Shown piece by piece: positions 1 to 8,245 of a stretch of 64,000 nucleotides of DNA; within the stretch, counting starts at the first letter, position 1; every line of letters starts with the position of its first letter. The stretch is taken from the NCBI RefSeq assembly GCF_040026395.1, contig NZ_CP157278.1, positions 4,340,001 through 4,404,000 on the forward strand, read 5' to 3'. The translations under genes and the position numbers were made by a program. The DNA comes from Pedobacter lusitanus (GTDB lineage Bacteria > Bacteroidota > Bacteroidia > Sphingobacteriales > Sphingobacteriaceae). The notes beneath the pieces were generated by a model. The model saw nothing but the letters and a program-made list of their open reading frames with translations, searched no databases and was not told the DNA's origin.

Positions 1-809
1 AATACATACTGGGCATATTGCTGCGGAGTCATCATTTTTGGGAAACTGCCTTTTCTTGGAACCTGAGTACCGTAATAGGAGTCCAGCGTGATTCTTGGTG
101 CTCCGGCTACTCCTTTTTTCGTTGTAATAATTACAACCCCATTATTAGCCCTTGATCCGTAAATTGAAGCAGAAGATGCATCTTTCAATACCTGAAGACT
201 TTCAATATCATTCTGGTTAAGCCATGATAATTTTCCTTCAAATGGTACTCCGTCAATTACATAAAGAGGTTCGTTGTTGTTAATTGTACTGATACCACGG
301 ATTCTGATCTGTGGTGTTCCGCCCGGTGCACCATCATTGATAATCTGTACCCCGGTTGCCTTACCCTGTAAAGCTTCAACAGCACTTGCCGCCGGCTGAG
401 ACTTTAAAAGCCCCATATTGACAACAGCAACAGAACCTGTCAGATCCTTTTTTCGCTGCGAAGAATAACCGGTTACGATAACTTCGGTCAGATTGTTGTT
501 GTCTGCAAGCAGCGTGATGGTAATATTGGATTGTTTGCCCACCGGTACTTCTTTGGTTCCGTAGCCTACAAAAGATACCACCAGGATGTCTGTTGGTTTT
601 ACATTGAGTGCAAATGCACCATTCCCATCTGTGGTCGTGCCACCCGGGGAATTTTTGATTTTGATTGAAGCGCCGATAACAGGTAGTTTATCATCGCTTG
701 CGATAACCTTTCCGGTAATTTTACTTTGGGCCATTGCTCCGATAGCAAAAGACAAGCCCAGGCACAAGAGAAGGAAGCCCCTCTTGAAAAGTGGTAAATT
801 TCGTTGCAT
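1..809 (-). CDS. SusC/RagA-family TonB-dependent outer-membrane receptor, N-terminal part (cut by window edge)
   Basis: About 269 N-terminal residues are visible; the gene runs off the left edge. A signal peptide (about residues 1-28, ending in AMAQ) is followed by a carboxypeptidase-regulatory-like domain (about 30-105), a TonB-box-like segment (VIVTGYSSQRKKDLTG) and the plug domain with the family motifs GTPQIRIRG and SIYGSRANNGVVIITTKKG. SusC proteins import oligosaccharides through the outer membrane with a SusD lipoprotein, which would be expected beyond the edge. The ATG at 809 gives a proper signal peptide. It is separated from the upstream GH3 gene by a terminator and by tandem operator-like palindromes, so it probably begins its own transcription unit. 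The family is certain; the substrate is not known. Confidence 0.93.
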   Translation of the reverse strand, partial: MQRNLPLFKRGFLLLCLGLSFAIGAMAQSKITGKVIASDDKLPVIGASIKIKNSPGGTTTDGNGAFALNVKPTDILVVSFVGYGTKEVPVGKQSNITITLLADNNNLTEVIVTGYSSQRKKDLTGSVAVVNMGLLKSQPAASAVEALQGKATGVQIINDGAPGGTPQIRIRGISTINNNEPLYVIDGVPFEGKLSWLNQNDIESLQVLKDASSASIYGSRANNGVVIITTKKGVAGAPRITLDSYYGTQVPRKGSFPKMMTPQQYAQYV

Positions 810-895
810 AAGTTTATATTTGGTTTAGGTGAAGGGATTATTTTTGTAAAGCTTTTTTTTATTTAAATGGGTTTAAAGGTTAATAAAAAATATAC

Positions 896-935
896 GTGTA
901 GTTAATACACAATGTTATATGTGTAGTTCGTACAC
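896..935. promoter_or_regulatory. Two GTGTA-N5-TACAC palindromes upstream of the partial susC
   Basis: Seen directly: GTGTA-GTTAA-TACAC at 896-910 and GTGTA-GTTCG-TACAC at 921-935. They are 25 bp apart centre to centre, and both are preceded by TATAC or TATAT. They lie 87-126 bp upstream of the susC start at 809. A near-match lies at a similar distance upstream of the other susC gene (11408-11422). I infer an operator pair, possibly bound by the LuxR-type regulator at 11550-14453; binding is not shown by the sequence. Confidence 0.5.
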
Positions 936-1064
936 TATATCTAAACTAAAGAAAGGAAAGTTTAAATGCAATAGTTAAAGAAATTTATTTTTCTCTGCCA
1001 TATGTCCTATAGCTTATTTCCATGGAAATGGAGCGAAATAGGAGTGATGTGTTTTGGTAAAGAC

Positions 1065-1106
1065 AAAAAAAAAGCCTCTCAGCAATATCGCTGAGAGGCT
1101 TTTTTG
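1065..1106. terminator. Bidirectional rho-independent terminator after the GH3 gene
   Basis: A perfect 10-bp stem (1074-1083 with 1090-1099, GCCTCTCAGC / GCTGAGAGGC) closes a 6-nt loop. It has an A-run on its left and a T-run on its right, so it can work on either strand. It ends the minus-strand susCD-glycosidase operon just past the GH3 stop and insulates the next susC unit. Confidence 0.9.
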
Positions 1107-1116
1107 AATTTTACAC

Positions 1117-3456
1117 CTAAAGCGTAAAACTAAATTTTGCTGAGGAGACGTCTCTCGAATTTGGTCCTGTGAATACGTTAAAGTCGCCGGACTCGGCTGC
1201 GAACTTTAAATCAGTGTTATAAAATTTAAGCATTTCTGTATCAATGGTAAATGTAATTTGCTTCGATTCACCCTTTTTTAAGAATATTTTTTGAAAACCT
1301 TTTAGCTCTTTAACCGGGTGGGTCACAGAGCCATAAATATCCTGGAGATATAGCTGAACTACTTCCTGTCCATCAAAATTTCCAGTGTTTTTTACCTCTA
1401 CTGTAGCTTTGATAGTCTGACCGCTTTTCATCGATGATTTATCTAATTTAACTGGTGAGAAACTGAAATCTGTATAGCTCAGACCGAAACCAAACGGGTA
1501 CAAAGGGTCGTTTGAACTATCTATATAGCGGGATTTGAATTTTTCGTTTGAAATACCGTCATAAGGACGGCCCGTGTTTTTGTGGTTATAATACAGCGGG
1601 ATCTGACCTACATTTTTGGGGAAGGTAGCTGTCAGTTTACCAGCAGGATTATAATTTCCAACCAGCACATCTGCAATTGCATTTCCTGATTCGGTACCAC
1701 TGAACCATGTTTCCAGAATTGCCGGAACATTTGCATCTTCCCACTCCAGTGTCAGCGGACGGCTGTTCATCAGGACCAGAACAACAGGCTTACCCGTTGC
1801 AGTCAGTGCTTTTAATAATTCCTTTTGATTAGGCAGCAGATCAAGATTGGTACGGCTGGTCGCTTCACCACCCATTAAAGCACTTTCTCCTAAAACGACC
1901 ACGGCAATATCGGCCTTTTTAGCTGTAGCTACAGCTTCATCAATTAATTGCTGTGGTGATTTTGCATCAGCAATGATATCAGCTCCATTAAAATTGATCT
2001 GTTTAAGGATTGCTGCATTATCCACCAGGTTGGCACCTTTAGCATAAGTAATATCCATTTCAGGTGCAACATTTTTCAGCCCTTCCAGTACACTGATGGC
2101 TTTTTTCCAGTCACCAGCTGCACTCCAGTTACCAATCATATCACGCTTATTATCTGCCAGAGGGCCGATTAGCGCAATCTTCGCATTTTTCTTCAACGGC
2201 AGTAACTGATTGTTATTTTTCAATAACACCATAGAAGCAGCAGCAATATTTCTGGCATCCAGTCTGTTCTGGACTGAAAGAATCTCAGTTTTTGCACGCT
2301 CTTCATCAACATATTTATAGGGATCTTCAAACAGACCCAGTTTATATTTTGACTCCAGAATTCTGCGGCAGGCCAGGTCAATAACAGATTGCGTGATTTT
2401 TTTCTCTTTCAGGGATTGTTTGAGCGTAGTCAGGAAACCTTCACTAACCATGTCCATATCAGTTCCTGCCTCCAGCGCCTTTGCACTAACAGTTTGCAAA
2501 TCTCCCAAACCATGCGGAATCAACTCAGATACACCTGTATAATCGCTGACAACAAAACCTTTGAAACCCCACTGATTGCGTAATAAATCAGTTAATAACC
2601 ATTTATTGGCAGTCGCCGGTATGCCGTTAATATCATTGAAAGACACCATTACTGTTTCAGCACCAGCATCAACAGCTGCTTTATAAGGAGGCAGATATTC
2701 GTTATACATTCTGATCAGACTCATATCCGTCGTATTATAATCTCTTCCACCTTCAGCTGCACCATACAAAGCGAAGTGTTTTACACAAGCCAGTATCGCA
2801 TCTTTATTCGCCAGGCTGTTGGTCTGATAACCTCTAACCATGGCAGCGCCGATTAATGAACCCAGATAAGGATCTTCACCAGAACCTTCAGAAATTCTTC
2901 CCCATCTCGGATCTCTTGCAATATCCACCATAGGAGAAAAGGTCCAGTTCAAACCATCAGCACTTGCTTCTCTTGCAGCAATACGTGCACTTTTCTCAAT
3001 CAGGCCCATATCCCAGCTGGCACTTAATCCCAAAGGGATAGGGAATATTGTTTTATGACCATGTACTATATCATAACCAAATAACAAAGGGATTTTCAGG
3101 CGTGATTTAGTCATAGCAAGTTCTTGCAGTTTACGCACAGCCTGCGGAGTAAATGTATTGAAAACACCTCCTACCAGGCCTTTTTCAATTTTTTCATCCA
3201 CACCCTGACTCAAGATCGGGCCTGTTACATCGAAACCTACCGCCGGAAGGTTAAGTTGTCCGATTTTTTCATCCAGCGTCATTTTAGACATCAGCTCATC
3301 AATGAAGGCATTCATCTTTGTCTTTTCAGACTTTAGCTGAGCGATGTGGGCATTCATTTTCTGTTCATGCGCGCTAACGGTTTTTTTCTGTTGTGCAACT
3401 AAAGAGTTTGCACAGAAAACAGCCGTCAGGAAAAATAAGGAAGTCTTTGTTCTCAT
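1117..3456 (-). CDS. bglX: Glycoside hydrolase family 3 beta-glucosidase (BglX-like)
   Basis: This is a periplasmic enzyme that removes terminal beta-linked glucose from oligosaccharides. The 779 residues match the usual length of BglX-type GH3 proteins. There is a signal peptide (1-22, ending VAQ), the GH3 N-terminal barrel (about 50-375) with the KHFALYG motif, and the expected nucleophile Asp305 in GFVVSDY. The GH3 C-terminal domain (about 415-640) and a fibronectin-III-like C-terminal domain (about 690-760) follow. It is the last gene of the susCD-GH144-GH43-GH3 operon. In a beta-1,2-glucan system it would split sophoro-oligosaccharides to glucose. The family is certain; the linkage preference is inferred from the neighbours. 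The symbol is by similarity only. Confidence 0.93.
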   Translation of the reverse strand: MRTKTSLFFLTAVFCANSLVAQQKKTVSAHEQKMNAHIAQLKSEKTKMNAFIDELMSKMTLDEKIGQLNLPAVGFDVTGPILSQGVDEKIEKGLVGGVFNTFTPQAVRKLQELAMTKSRLKIPLLFGYDIVHGHKTIFPIPLGLSASWDMGLIEKSARIAAREASADGLNWTFSPMVDIARDPRWGRISEGSGEDPYLGSLIGAAMVRGYQTNSLANKDAILACVKHFALYGAAEGGRDYNTTDMSLIRMYNEYLPPYKAAVDAGAETVMVSFNDINGIPATANKWLLTDLLRNQWGFKGFVVSDYTGVSELIPHGLGDLQTVSAKALEAGTDMDMVSEGFLTTLKQSLKEKKITQSVIDLACRRILESKYKLGLFEDPYKYVDEERAKTEILSVQNRLDARNIAAASMVLLKNNNQLLPLKKNAKIALIGPLADNKRDMIGNWSAAGDWKKAISVLEGLKNVAPEMDITYAKGANLVDNAAILKQINFNGADIIADAKSPQQLIDEAVATAKKADIAVVVLGESALMGGEATSRTNLDLLPNQKELLKALTATGKPVVLVLMNSRPLTLEWEDANVPAILETWFSGTESGNAIADVLVGNYNPAGKLTATFPKNVGQIPLYYNHKNTGRPYDGISNEKFKSRYIDSSNDPLYPFGFGLSYTDFSFSPVKLDKSSMKSGQTIKATVEVKNTGNFDGQEVVQLYLQDIYGSVTHPVKELKGFQKIFLKKGESKQITFTIDTEMLKFYNTDLKFAAESGDFNVFTGPNSRDVSSAKFSFTL

Positions 3457-3483
3457 GATGTATATTCTGTTTAATTGTATTGT

Positions 3484-3500
3484 ATCCGGTTTTGCCGGAT
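3484..3500. other. Small hairpin in the GH43-GH3 intergenic gap
   Basis: ATCCGG (3484-3489) and CCGGAT (3495-3500) form a 6-bp stem around a 5-nt loop. A T-run follows only on the plus strand, so it is unlikely to terminate the minus-strand operon. It may be an mRNA-stability hairpin or have no role. Confidence 0.3.
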
Positions 3501-3540
3501 TTTCATTTGTGTGTTGTGTTTATTCTTTATAACGATGGAT

Positions 3541-5289
3541 TTAATTGACCCTGATTACTTTTGATTTCTCAGATACACCATTTTCATTGATAGCCTCTAT
3601 GCAGAAGTAATATGGTTTTTCTTTATCCATGCCTTTATACCAATATTCATTGGCCTGGTAAACCATAATACTGTTGTATAATTTGTCGGGATCAGTACCC
3701 AAATAGATATTATAGGCATAAGCATCATTGACCGTATTCCATCTGATCCAAGAATTTCTTTTATCCTTTTCTGTTCTTAATACAGTGAAATCTTTAACAG
3801 CTGCAGGTTTCTGACCATTTCCATTTCCGAATACCCTTAATCCGCTGATCGCAAATTTTCCCGTTGGCACATGAATGTTCTCCAGTTTGATAAAACGGGC
3901 CGAAACAGGTTTGTCCAGCTCTATATAATCATGAGGAACATCTTTCTGATTATTACTTTTATCTTCCAGAATTTTCCAGTTTTTACCATCTGCAGAGTAC
4001 CAGAGTTTATACTGATGACAGATCCCTGTCTGTTTACCTAAAAACTCTGCATCCTGATCTGCATAATTGAGCTGTACTGCGTTAACCACGGATAATTTGC
4101 CCAGGTCAGACTGTATCCATTCTCCTTTGGCGCTGCTGGCAGCACTCCAGTAAGTTTTGATACTTTCATCCACAGCATTATTTGCCGTAAAGGCGCCCAG
4201 TGTAGAAGAAACCGTTACCGGTTTATTATAATTAAGCAGCATCCAGCCTGTGAAACCGGATTTTAAATGATCAGTGGCTTTTGTAGGCAGATAATGCGGG
4301 TAATCCCCGAATGCTGCATCCATATACATCACATCATCCTGATCAAAACCGGCAGGCCAGATTCCCAGTCTGCGTTCAAAATTATTTTTAACCGAGACAA
4401 CCATCGTAGAAACATGCCAGTAATTTTTCCAGCGGTCCTGAAATGTTGCACCATGTCCGGCACCTCTGGCAAAACCTCCCGGTTTATAAGAGAGCGGCAA
4501 AGACTGATGTTCAAATGGGCCAAGCGGACTTTTGGATATAGCCACACCATCTGCATAACCACTGAACTCGGTTGCCGGTGCGCCATACTGCAAATAGTAT
4601 TTCCCATGATGTTTAGTCATCCAGGCACCCTCAATAAAAGGATCTAAAAATGTATTGTCAAGATTTTCTCCAAAACGCTGCCATCCAAATCTTTCATCTT
4701 CCAGCAGCAGTAATTCCTTTCTTGTTCCGACTGGAGCGAAGGTTTTGCGGTTTAGCTCAACGCCATATAACGGATAACGGTTACTGCTGCCATTGTACAT
4801 ATACAATTTGCCGTCTTCATCTATAAAATGTGCCGGGTCCCATCCACCGATTTCAAATTCATGTACGGTTTCTTTCCATTCATCCTTTTTCGGGTTTGTA
4901 CTCATCCATATCGGAAAGTTTTTGGCATAAGTAGAGCCAAATACCAGCATCGTGTCACCCTGTATCCAGACAGATGGTGCGCAGAGGTCATCATAAACTT
5001 TATGTTCCGGGCGCAGGAAAGAGCGGGAAACAAAATTCCAGTTATATAAATCAGCGCTCCACCAATAACCTTTCTGGTTGGTGGAAAATAAGAAATAATC
5101 TCCTTTATAGTTGACAATTACCGGGTCTGCAGTTGCCCTGTGTTTACCCTGATCAGCAAAATGCGGAATAGGCGTATAACCATAATCCAGGTTTACCGGA
5201 TTACAGTAAGTCAGCTGCTTTTTCTGGGCAAATAATGCACAGCCCGAAATCAGGAAGCAGAATAAAAGTATATTTCTTTTCATTGCCAT
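3541..5289 (-). CDS. Glycoside hydrolase family 43 protein with F5/8-C-like and Fn3-like C-terminal domains
   Basis: Seen: a 582-residue exported protein. The N-terminal signal contains ISGC, which could be a lipobox, or it is cut after FAQ. A five-bladed GH43 propeller spans about 25-335. The acidic residues expected in GH43 appear in TADPVIV (base), GWDPAHFIDEDG (pKa modulator) and FIEGAWM (acid). A discoidin/F5/8-C-like carbohydrate-binding region (about 355-490) and an Fn3-like module (about 495-582) follow. GH43 enzymes usually remove arabinose, xylose or galactose. Its stop-to-start gap to the upstream GH144 gene is a single base, so the two are translationally linked. Its presence suggests that the target glycan carries side chains, or that this subfamily has another specificity. 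Confidence 0.88.
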   Translation of the reverse strand: MAMKRNILLFCFLISGCALFAQKKQLTYCNPVNLDYGYTPIPHFADQGKHRATADPVIVNYKGDYFLFSTNQKGYWWSADLYNWNFVSRSFLRPEHKVYDDLCAPSVWIQGDTMLVFGSTYAKNFPIWMSTNPKKDEWKETVHEFEIGGWDPAHFIDEDGKLYMYNGSSNRYPLYGVELNRKTFAPVGTRKELLLLEDERFGWQRFGENLDNTFLDPFIEGAWMTKHHGKYYLQYGAPATEFSGYADGVAISKSPLGPFEHQSLPLSYKPGGFARGAGHGATFQDRWKNYWHVSTMVVSVKNNFERRLGIWPAGFDQDDVMYMDAAFGDYPHYLPTKATDHLKSGFTGWMLLNYNKPVTVSSTLGAFTANNAVDESIKTYWSAASSAKGEWIQSDLGKLSVVNAVQLNYADQDAEFLGKQTGICHQYKLWYSADGKNWKILEDKSNNQKDVPHDYIELDKPVSARFIKLENIHVPTGKFAISGLRVFGNGNGQKPAAVKDFTVLRTEKDKRNSWIRWNTVNDAYAYNIYLGTDPDKLYNSIMVYQANEYWYKGMDKEKPYYFCIEAINENGVSEKSKVIRVN

Positions 5290-5290
5290 C

Positions 5291-6649
5291 TTATTTAGTG
5301 ATTGCAGGACTTTGAATACCCAGTTTGTTTAGCCCGTTTTTAACATCAGGGTTGCTCATAAACAATTTCCATAACAGGCCGGAACGATAATTCTCTATCA
5401 TACAAATAATAGGCCCCTGGTCAATTGCCAGATGCGATTTGGCATACCAGTTATGTTCTTCGCTGAAACCATCAACAAAACCGTATTCACTCCAGATTTT
5501 ATCACCCAGGTCAAAATAGAAGTGTTTTAAAGCTTTCATTGAATATTCGGGAGTGTATGGGAAAGCCGATAAGGCAGCAGTAGGGCTGATCACCCCTAAA
5601 TCTTCTGATGGAGAATGTGCAGCATATCCCTGCCAGCTGTCACTTGCTGTCAGGCCCCAGCTATTTTCACCATAACCTTTGTAATGTTTAGGGTTTTCAA
5701 CGCAATAAGCATGATTAATCAGTGTGTGGTTTTTATTCTGTTCAAAATAATCTGCGTAACGATCTTTCAATCCACGCGGATCCAGTCCTATAAAGGAATA
5801 TTGTGAAAAGAATAAGGGGCCACCAAAATCAAAGCCAAGCGGAAGGGTAATTCCCTCAAATTTTTTCCCGTTGAAAAACGTATTGCTGTTAGCCCAGCCT
5901 TCATGATAAACTTTCTGGTCAATAGCAGATTTAGGAGAACTTGCAGCCATGATATAGGTGATAAAACATTCGTTCCATCCTTTAATCTGGTGATTCATGC
6001 TCCATCCATTATTAGGACTCCAATGCCAGTAAAGAACATTTTGCTGTTGCGTAAACCAGTTCCATTCAATTCCTTCCCACATCCAGAGTATTTTATTACG
6101 GATGTCACTTTCAACGGCATTGTCTGCTGTATAATACTGACGGGCGGTAAGCAGTCCCTGGAAAAGAAAGGACGTTTCTACAATATCAGCTCCATCATCT
6201 TTAGGACTGAAACGGATTACTTTTCCGGTTTCACCATTTAGCCAGTGGGGGAAAGCCCCGTGAAACTGATCTGCTTTATATAAGAAGTCTACAATTTTTT
6301 TGGTTCTGGCAGCGGCCTGTTCGCGGGTGATAAACTGACGTTCGGCAGCTACAATCGTGGCCATGATTCCAAAACCGGTTCCTCCTGTAGTTACCACTTC
6401 ATGGCCATAATCAAAAGCGGCATTACTGCGTTCACGTGCCATTCCGCTTACCGGATGACCAAAGTCCCAGAAATACCTGAAAGTCTGTTTCTGTACCAGA
6501 TCAAGCAATTGTTCATCGGTCAGGTTTTTCTGTATTTTCAATTCTGGTTTAATACCCTGAAAAGCACTATTCTTTTTTTGTGCTAATGCAGAGAAACCAA
6601 ACGTTGTCAGAATCAGAAAACTAAGTATACTTAAAGAATTGAGTTTCAT
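5291..6649 (-). CDS. GH144-type glucanase (glucoamylase-like family; probable endo-beta-1,2-glucanase)
   Basis: The 452-residue protein starts at the ATG at 6649, which gives a clean signal peptide (1-24, ending ALAQ). A longer frame to 6778 would overlap the susD stop and bury the signal. The (alpha/alpha)6-barrel family signature is clear: a QTFRYFWDFGHPVSGMARER block near the mature N-terminus, then GFGIMA, WLNGETG, HWSPNNGW and a C-terminal FNxYWY-like region. The founding GH144 enzyme, from Chitinophaga pinensis, cuts beta-1,2-glucan to sophoro-oligosaccharides. Together with susCD upstream and GH3 downstream this supports beta-1,2-glucan use. Family assignment is strong; the activity is inferred. 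Confidence 0.87.
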   Translation of the reverse strand: MKLNSLSILSFLILTTFGFSALAQKKNSAFQGIKPELKIQKNLTDEQLLDLVQKQTFRYFWDFGHPVSGMARERSNAAFDYGHEVVTTGGTGFGIMATIVAAERQFITREQAAARTKKIVDFLYKADQFHGAFPHWLNGETGKVIRFSPKDDGADIVETSFLFQGLLTARQYYTADNAVESDIRNKILWMWEGIEWNWFTQQQNVLYWHWSPNNGWSMNHQIKGWNECFITYIMAASSPKSAIDQKVYHEGWANSNTFFNGKKFEGITLPLGFDFGGPLFFSQYSFIGLDPRGLKDRYADYFEQNKNHTLINHAYCVENPKHYKGYGENSWGLTASDSWQGYAAHSPSEDLGVISPTAALSAFPYTPEYSMKALKHFYFDLGDKIWSEYGFVDGFSEEHNWYAKSHLAIDQGPIICMIENYRSGLLWKLFMSNPDVKNGLNKLGIQSPAITK

Positions 6650-6682
6650 TTGATGTGTGTTTTGCGTGCAGCGAGCCTGAAT

Positions 6683-6721
6683 GATGTTAAAAGAGGTTAC
6701 CAGACTATGTCTGGCAACCTC
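6683..6721 (-). terminator. Intra-operon hairpin with T-tract between susD and the glycosidase genes
   Basis: Two stem segments (GAGGTT and CCAGAC at 6693-6705, pairing with 6709-6721) are separated by one A/C mismatch around a 3-nt loop. On the minus strand the hairpin is followed directly by TTTTAAC. It lies 20-60 bases after the susD stop, so it probably attenuates transcription and keeps enzyme levels below SusCD levels. Confidence 0.6.
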
Positions 6722-6743
6722 CTGGATTTGTGTGTTTATTGAA

Positions 6744-8234
6744 TTAGTAACCTGGATTTTGTACCAGTACGTCACCACTCAGATCGACCTCTGTTTGTGG
6801 AATAGGCCATACTTCATTTCTGTTTGCTCTCCAGCCTTTAGGACCAAAAACGGTAGCACCTCTTCCCTGACGGATCACATCAAAGTAGCGGTCAAACTCC
6901 ATTGCAAATTCTACACGTCTTTCTCTGTAGATTGCAGCACGTAAAGCAGCCTGGTCTGTAGTCGTTACAGCCGGTAATATATTTGGATTTCCCTGACGCG
7001 CTCTTCTTCTTACCTGTTCTAATGAAGATAAAGCCTGACCAGAGTTGCCCAGTTCGTTTGCAGCTTCTGCATTCATTAATAAAACATCAGAATAACGTAG
7101 CATACGTACATTTTGCTGAGCACCTTCATTGAAACCAGTTACATATAATTTAAATGGAACATATGATTTCATGTTGTACATCGGATTATCACCAGTTTTA
7201 GGAATTACATCACCTTCAGGAGTAGTCGTACCTCTGAAAAGAATGGTGCCTGATCTTCTTGGATCACCAGGCTCAAAAGCAGCAGCCAGATCAGGAGTAG
7301 GCACATTAAAGCCCCATCCGCCTCCATCTACACCGCTAACTCCGCGTACACCCTGAACCTGTGAATACTGAGAGTTTGATGCTGCTGTATTTCCAGGTAG
7401 CAATACGCACTGGATTTCAAAAATTGACTCAGAACTATTTTCATTAGCCAGTCTGAATACCTGCTCAAAATCAGGTAATAAAGTATAACCCATACCCATT
7501 ACCTGGTTAGTTAATGTAAGCACGTCATTCCATTTTTTCTGATACATCGCAACTTTAGCATGTAGCGTTAAAGCAGCACCTTTGGTCGCTCTTCCCAGAT
7601 CAGCCGCGGCATAACTCTGTGGTAAAACGGCTTCAGCTTCTGTCAGATCTTTTTCAATTTGTGCATAAACCTGTGCGACAGGAGTCTGGGGCAGGTTATA
7701 ATCCTTGTTAGGATCAGTCGGTACATGTAGACGCAATGGGATATTACCAAAAGCACGAACCAGTCTGAAATAAGAGAATGCTCTTACAAATTTGGCCTCT
7801 GCAAGGTATCTCGCTTTTAGGGCGTCGTCCATAACAATAGCAGGAACATTATCCAGTACCCGGTTAGCGTAGTTGATATTTCTGTACTGTCCGGTCCAGA
7901 AACCAGCAATATTACCTTGTGCAGGGTCTACTTTAAATTCATCAAAGTCAAGAAAGAAACTGGCATCACTTGGTGTACTGCCTTTTTCAGCATCATCAGA
8001 ACCCATACTTTCAATTGCAATAGCAGGGAAAGCTGTATTTTCCCATGAACGCAGGTTTCCGTAAATTGCATTTACACCTTTTCCGGCATCCTCAGCAGTT
8101 TTCCAGAATATGATACTGTTTTGCTGTCCTTGTTCAGGTACATTCAGGAAGCTTTTCTTACAGGCAGGAATTACAGCAATAGAAACGATCAGGCCCAGGC
8201 CTAATACCGTTTTTGTATATATATTTTTATTCAT
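6744..8234 (-). CDS. SusD/RagB-family outer-membrane glycan-binding lipoprotein
   Basis: The 496-residue protein has a lipoprotein signal ending at IPAC (Cys about residue 25), so it is anchored in the outer membrane. The SusD_N region has tetratricopeptide-like helices, with AEAKFVRAFSYFRLVRAFGNIPL typical of the family in its middle part. The C-terminus has the RRREF-like block (IYRERRVEFAMEFDRYFDVIRQGRG) and the usual ending WPIPQTEVDLS...NPGY. SusD caps the SusC barrel and captures oligosaccharides at the surface. It starts 11 bases after the susC stop, as in nearly all SusCD pairs. The precise ligand cannot be read from the sequence. Confidence 0.95.
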   Translation of the reverse strand: MNKNIYTKTVLGLGLIVSIAVIPACKKSFLNVPEQGQQNSIIFWKTAEDAGKGVNAIYGNLRSWENTAFPAIAIESMGSDDAEKGSTPSDASFFLDFDEFKVDPAQGNIAGFWTGQYRNINYANRVLDNVPAIVMDDALKARYLAEAKFVRAFSYFRLVRAFGNIPLRLHVPTDPNKDYNLPQTPVAQVYAQIEKDLTEAEAVLPQSYAAADLGRATKGAALTLHAKVAMYQKKWNDVLTLTNQVMGMGYTLLPDFEQVFRLANENSSESIFEIQCVLLPGNTAASNSQYSQVQGVRGVSGVDGGGWGFNVPTPDLAAAFEPGDPRRSGTILFRGTTTPEGDVIPKTGDNPMYNMKSYVPFKLYVTGFNEGAQQNVRMLRYSDVLLMNAEAANELGNSGQALSSLEQVRRRARQGNPNILPAVTTTDQAALRAAIYRERRVEFAMEFDRYFDVIRQGRGATVFGPKGWRANRNEVWPIPQTEVDLSGDVLVQNPGY

Positions 8235-8245
8235 GATGTTTCAGA

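Noticed and set aside
1016..1029. 14-bp palindrome ATTTCCATGGAAAT upstream of the partial susC
   Set aside because: Perfect but short, single copy and without a clear relation to the other operator-like sites.
7129..7356. Plus-strand frame inside susD, with other antisense frames inside the long minus-strand genes
   Set aside because: They are shadows of clear coding genes in the opposite strand.
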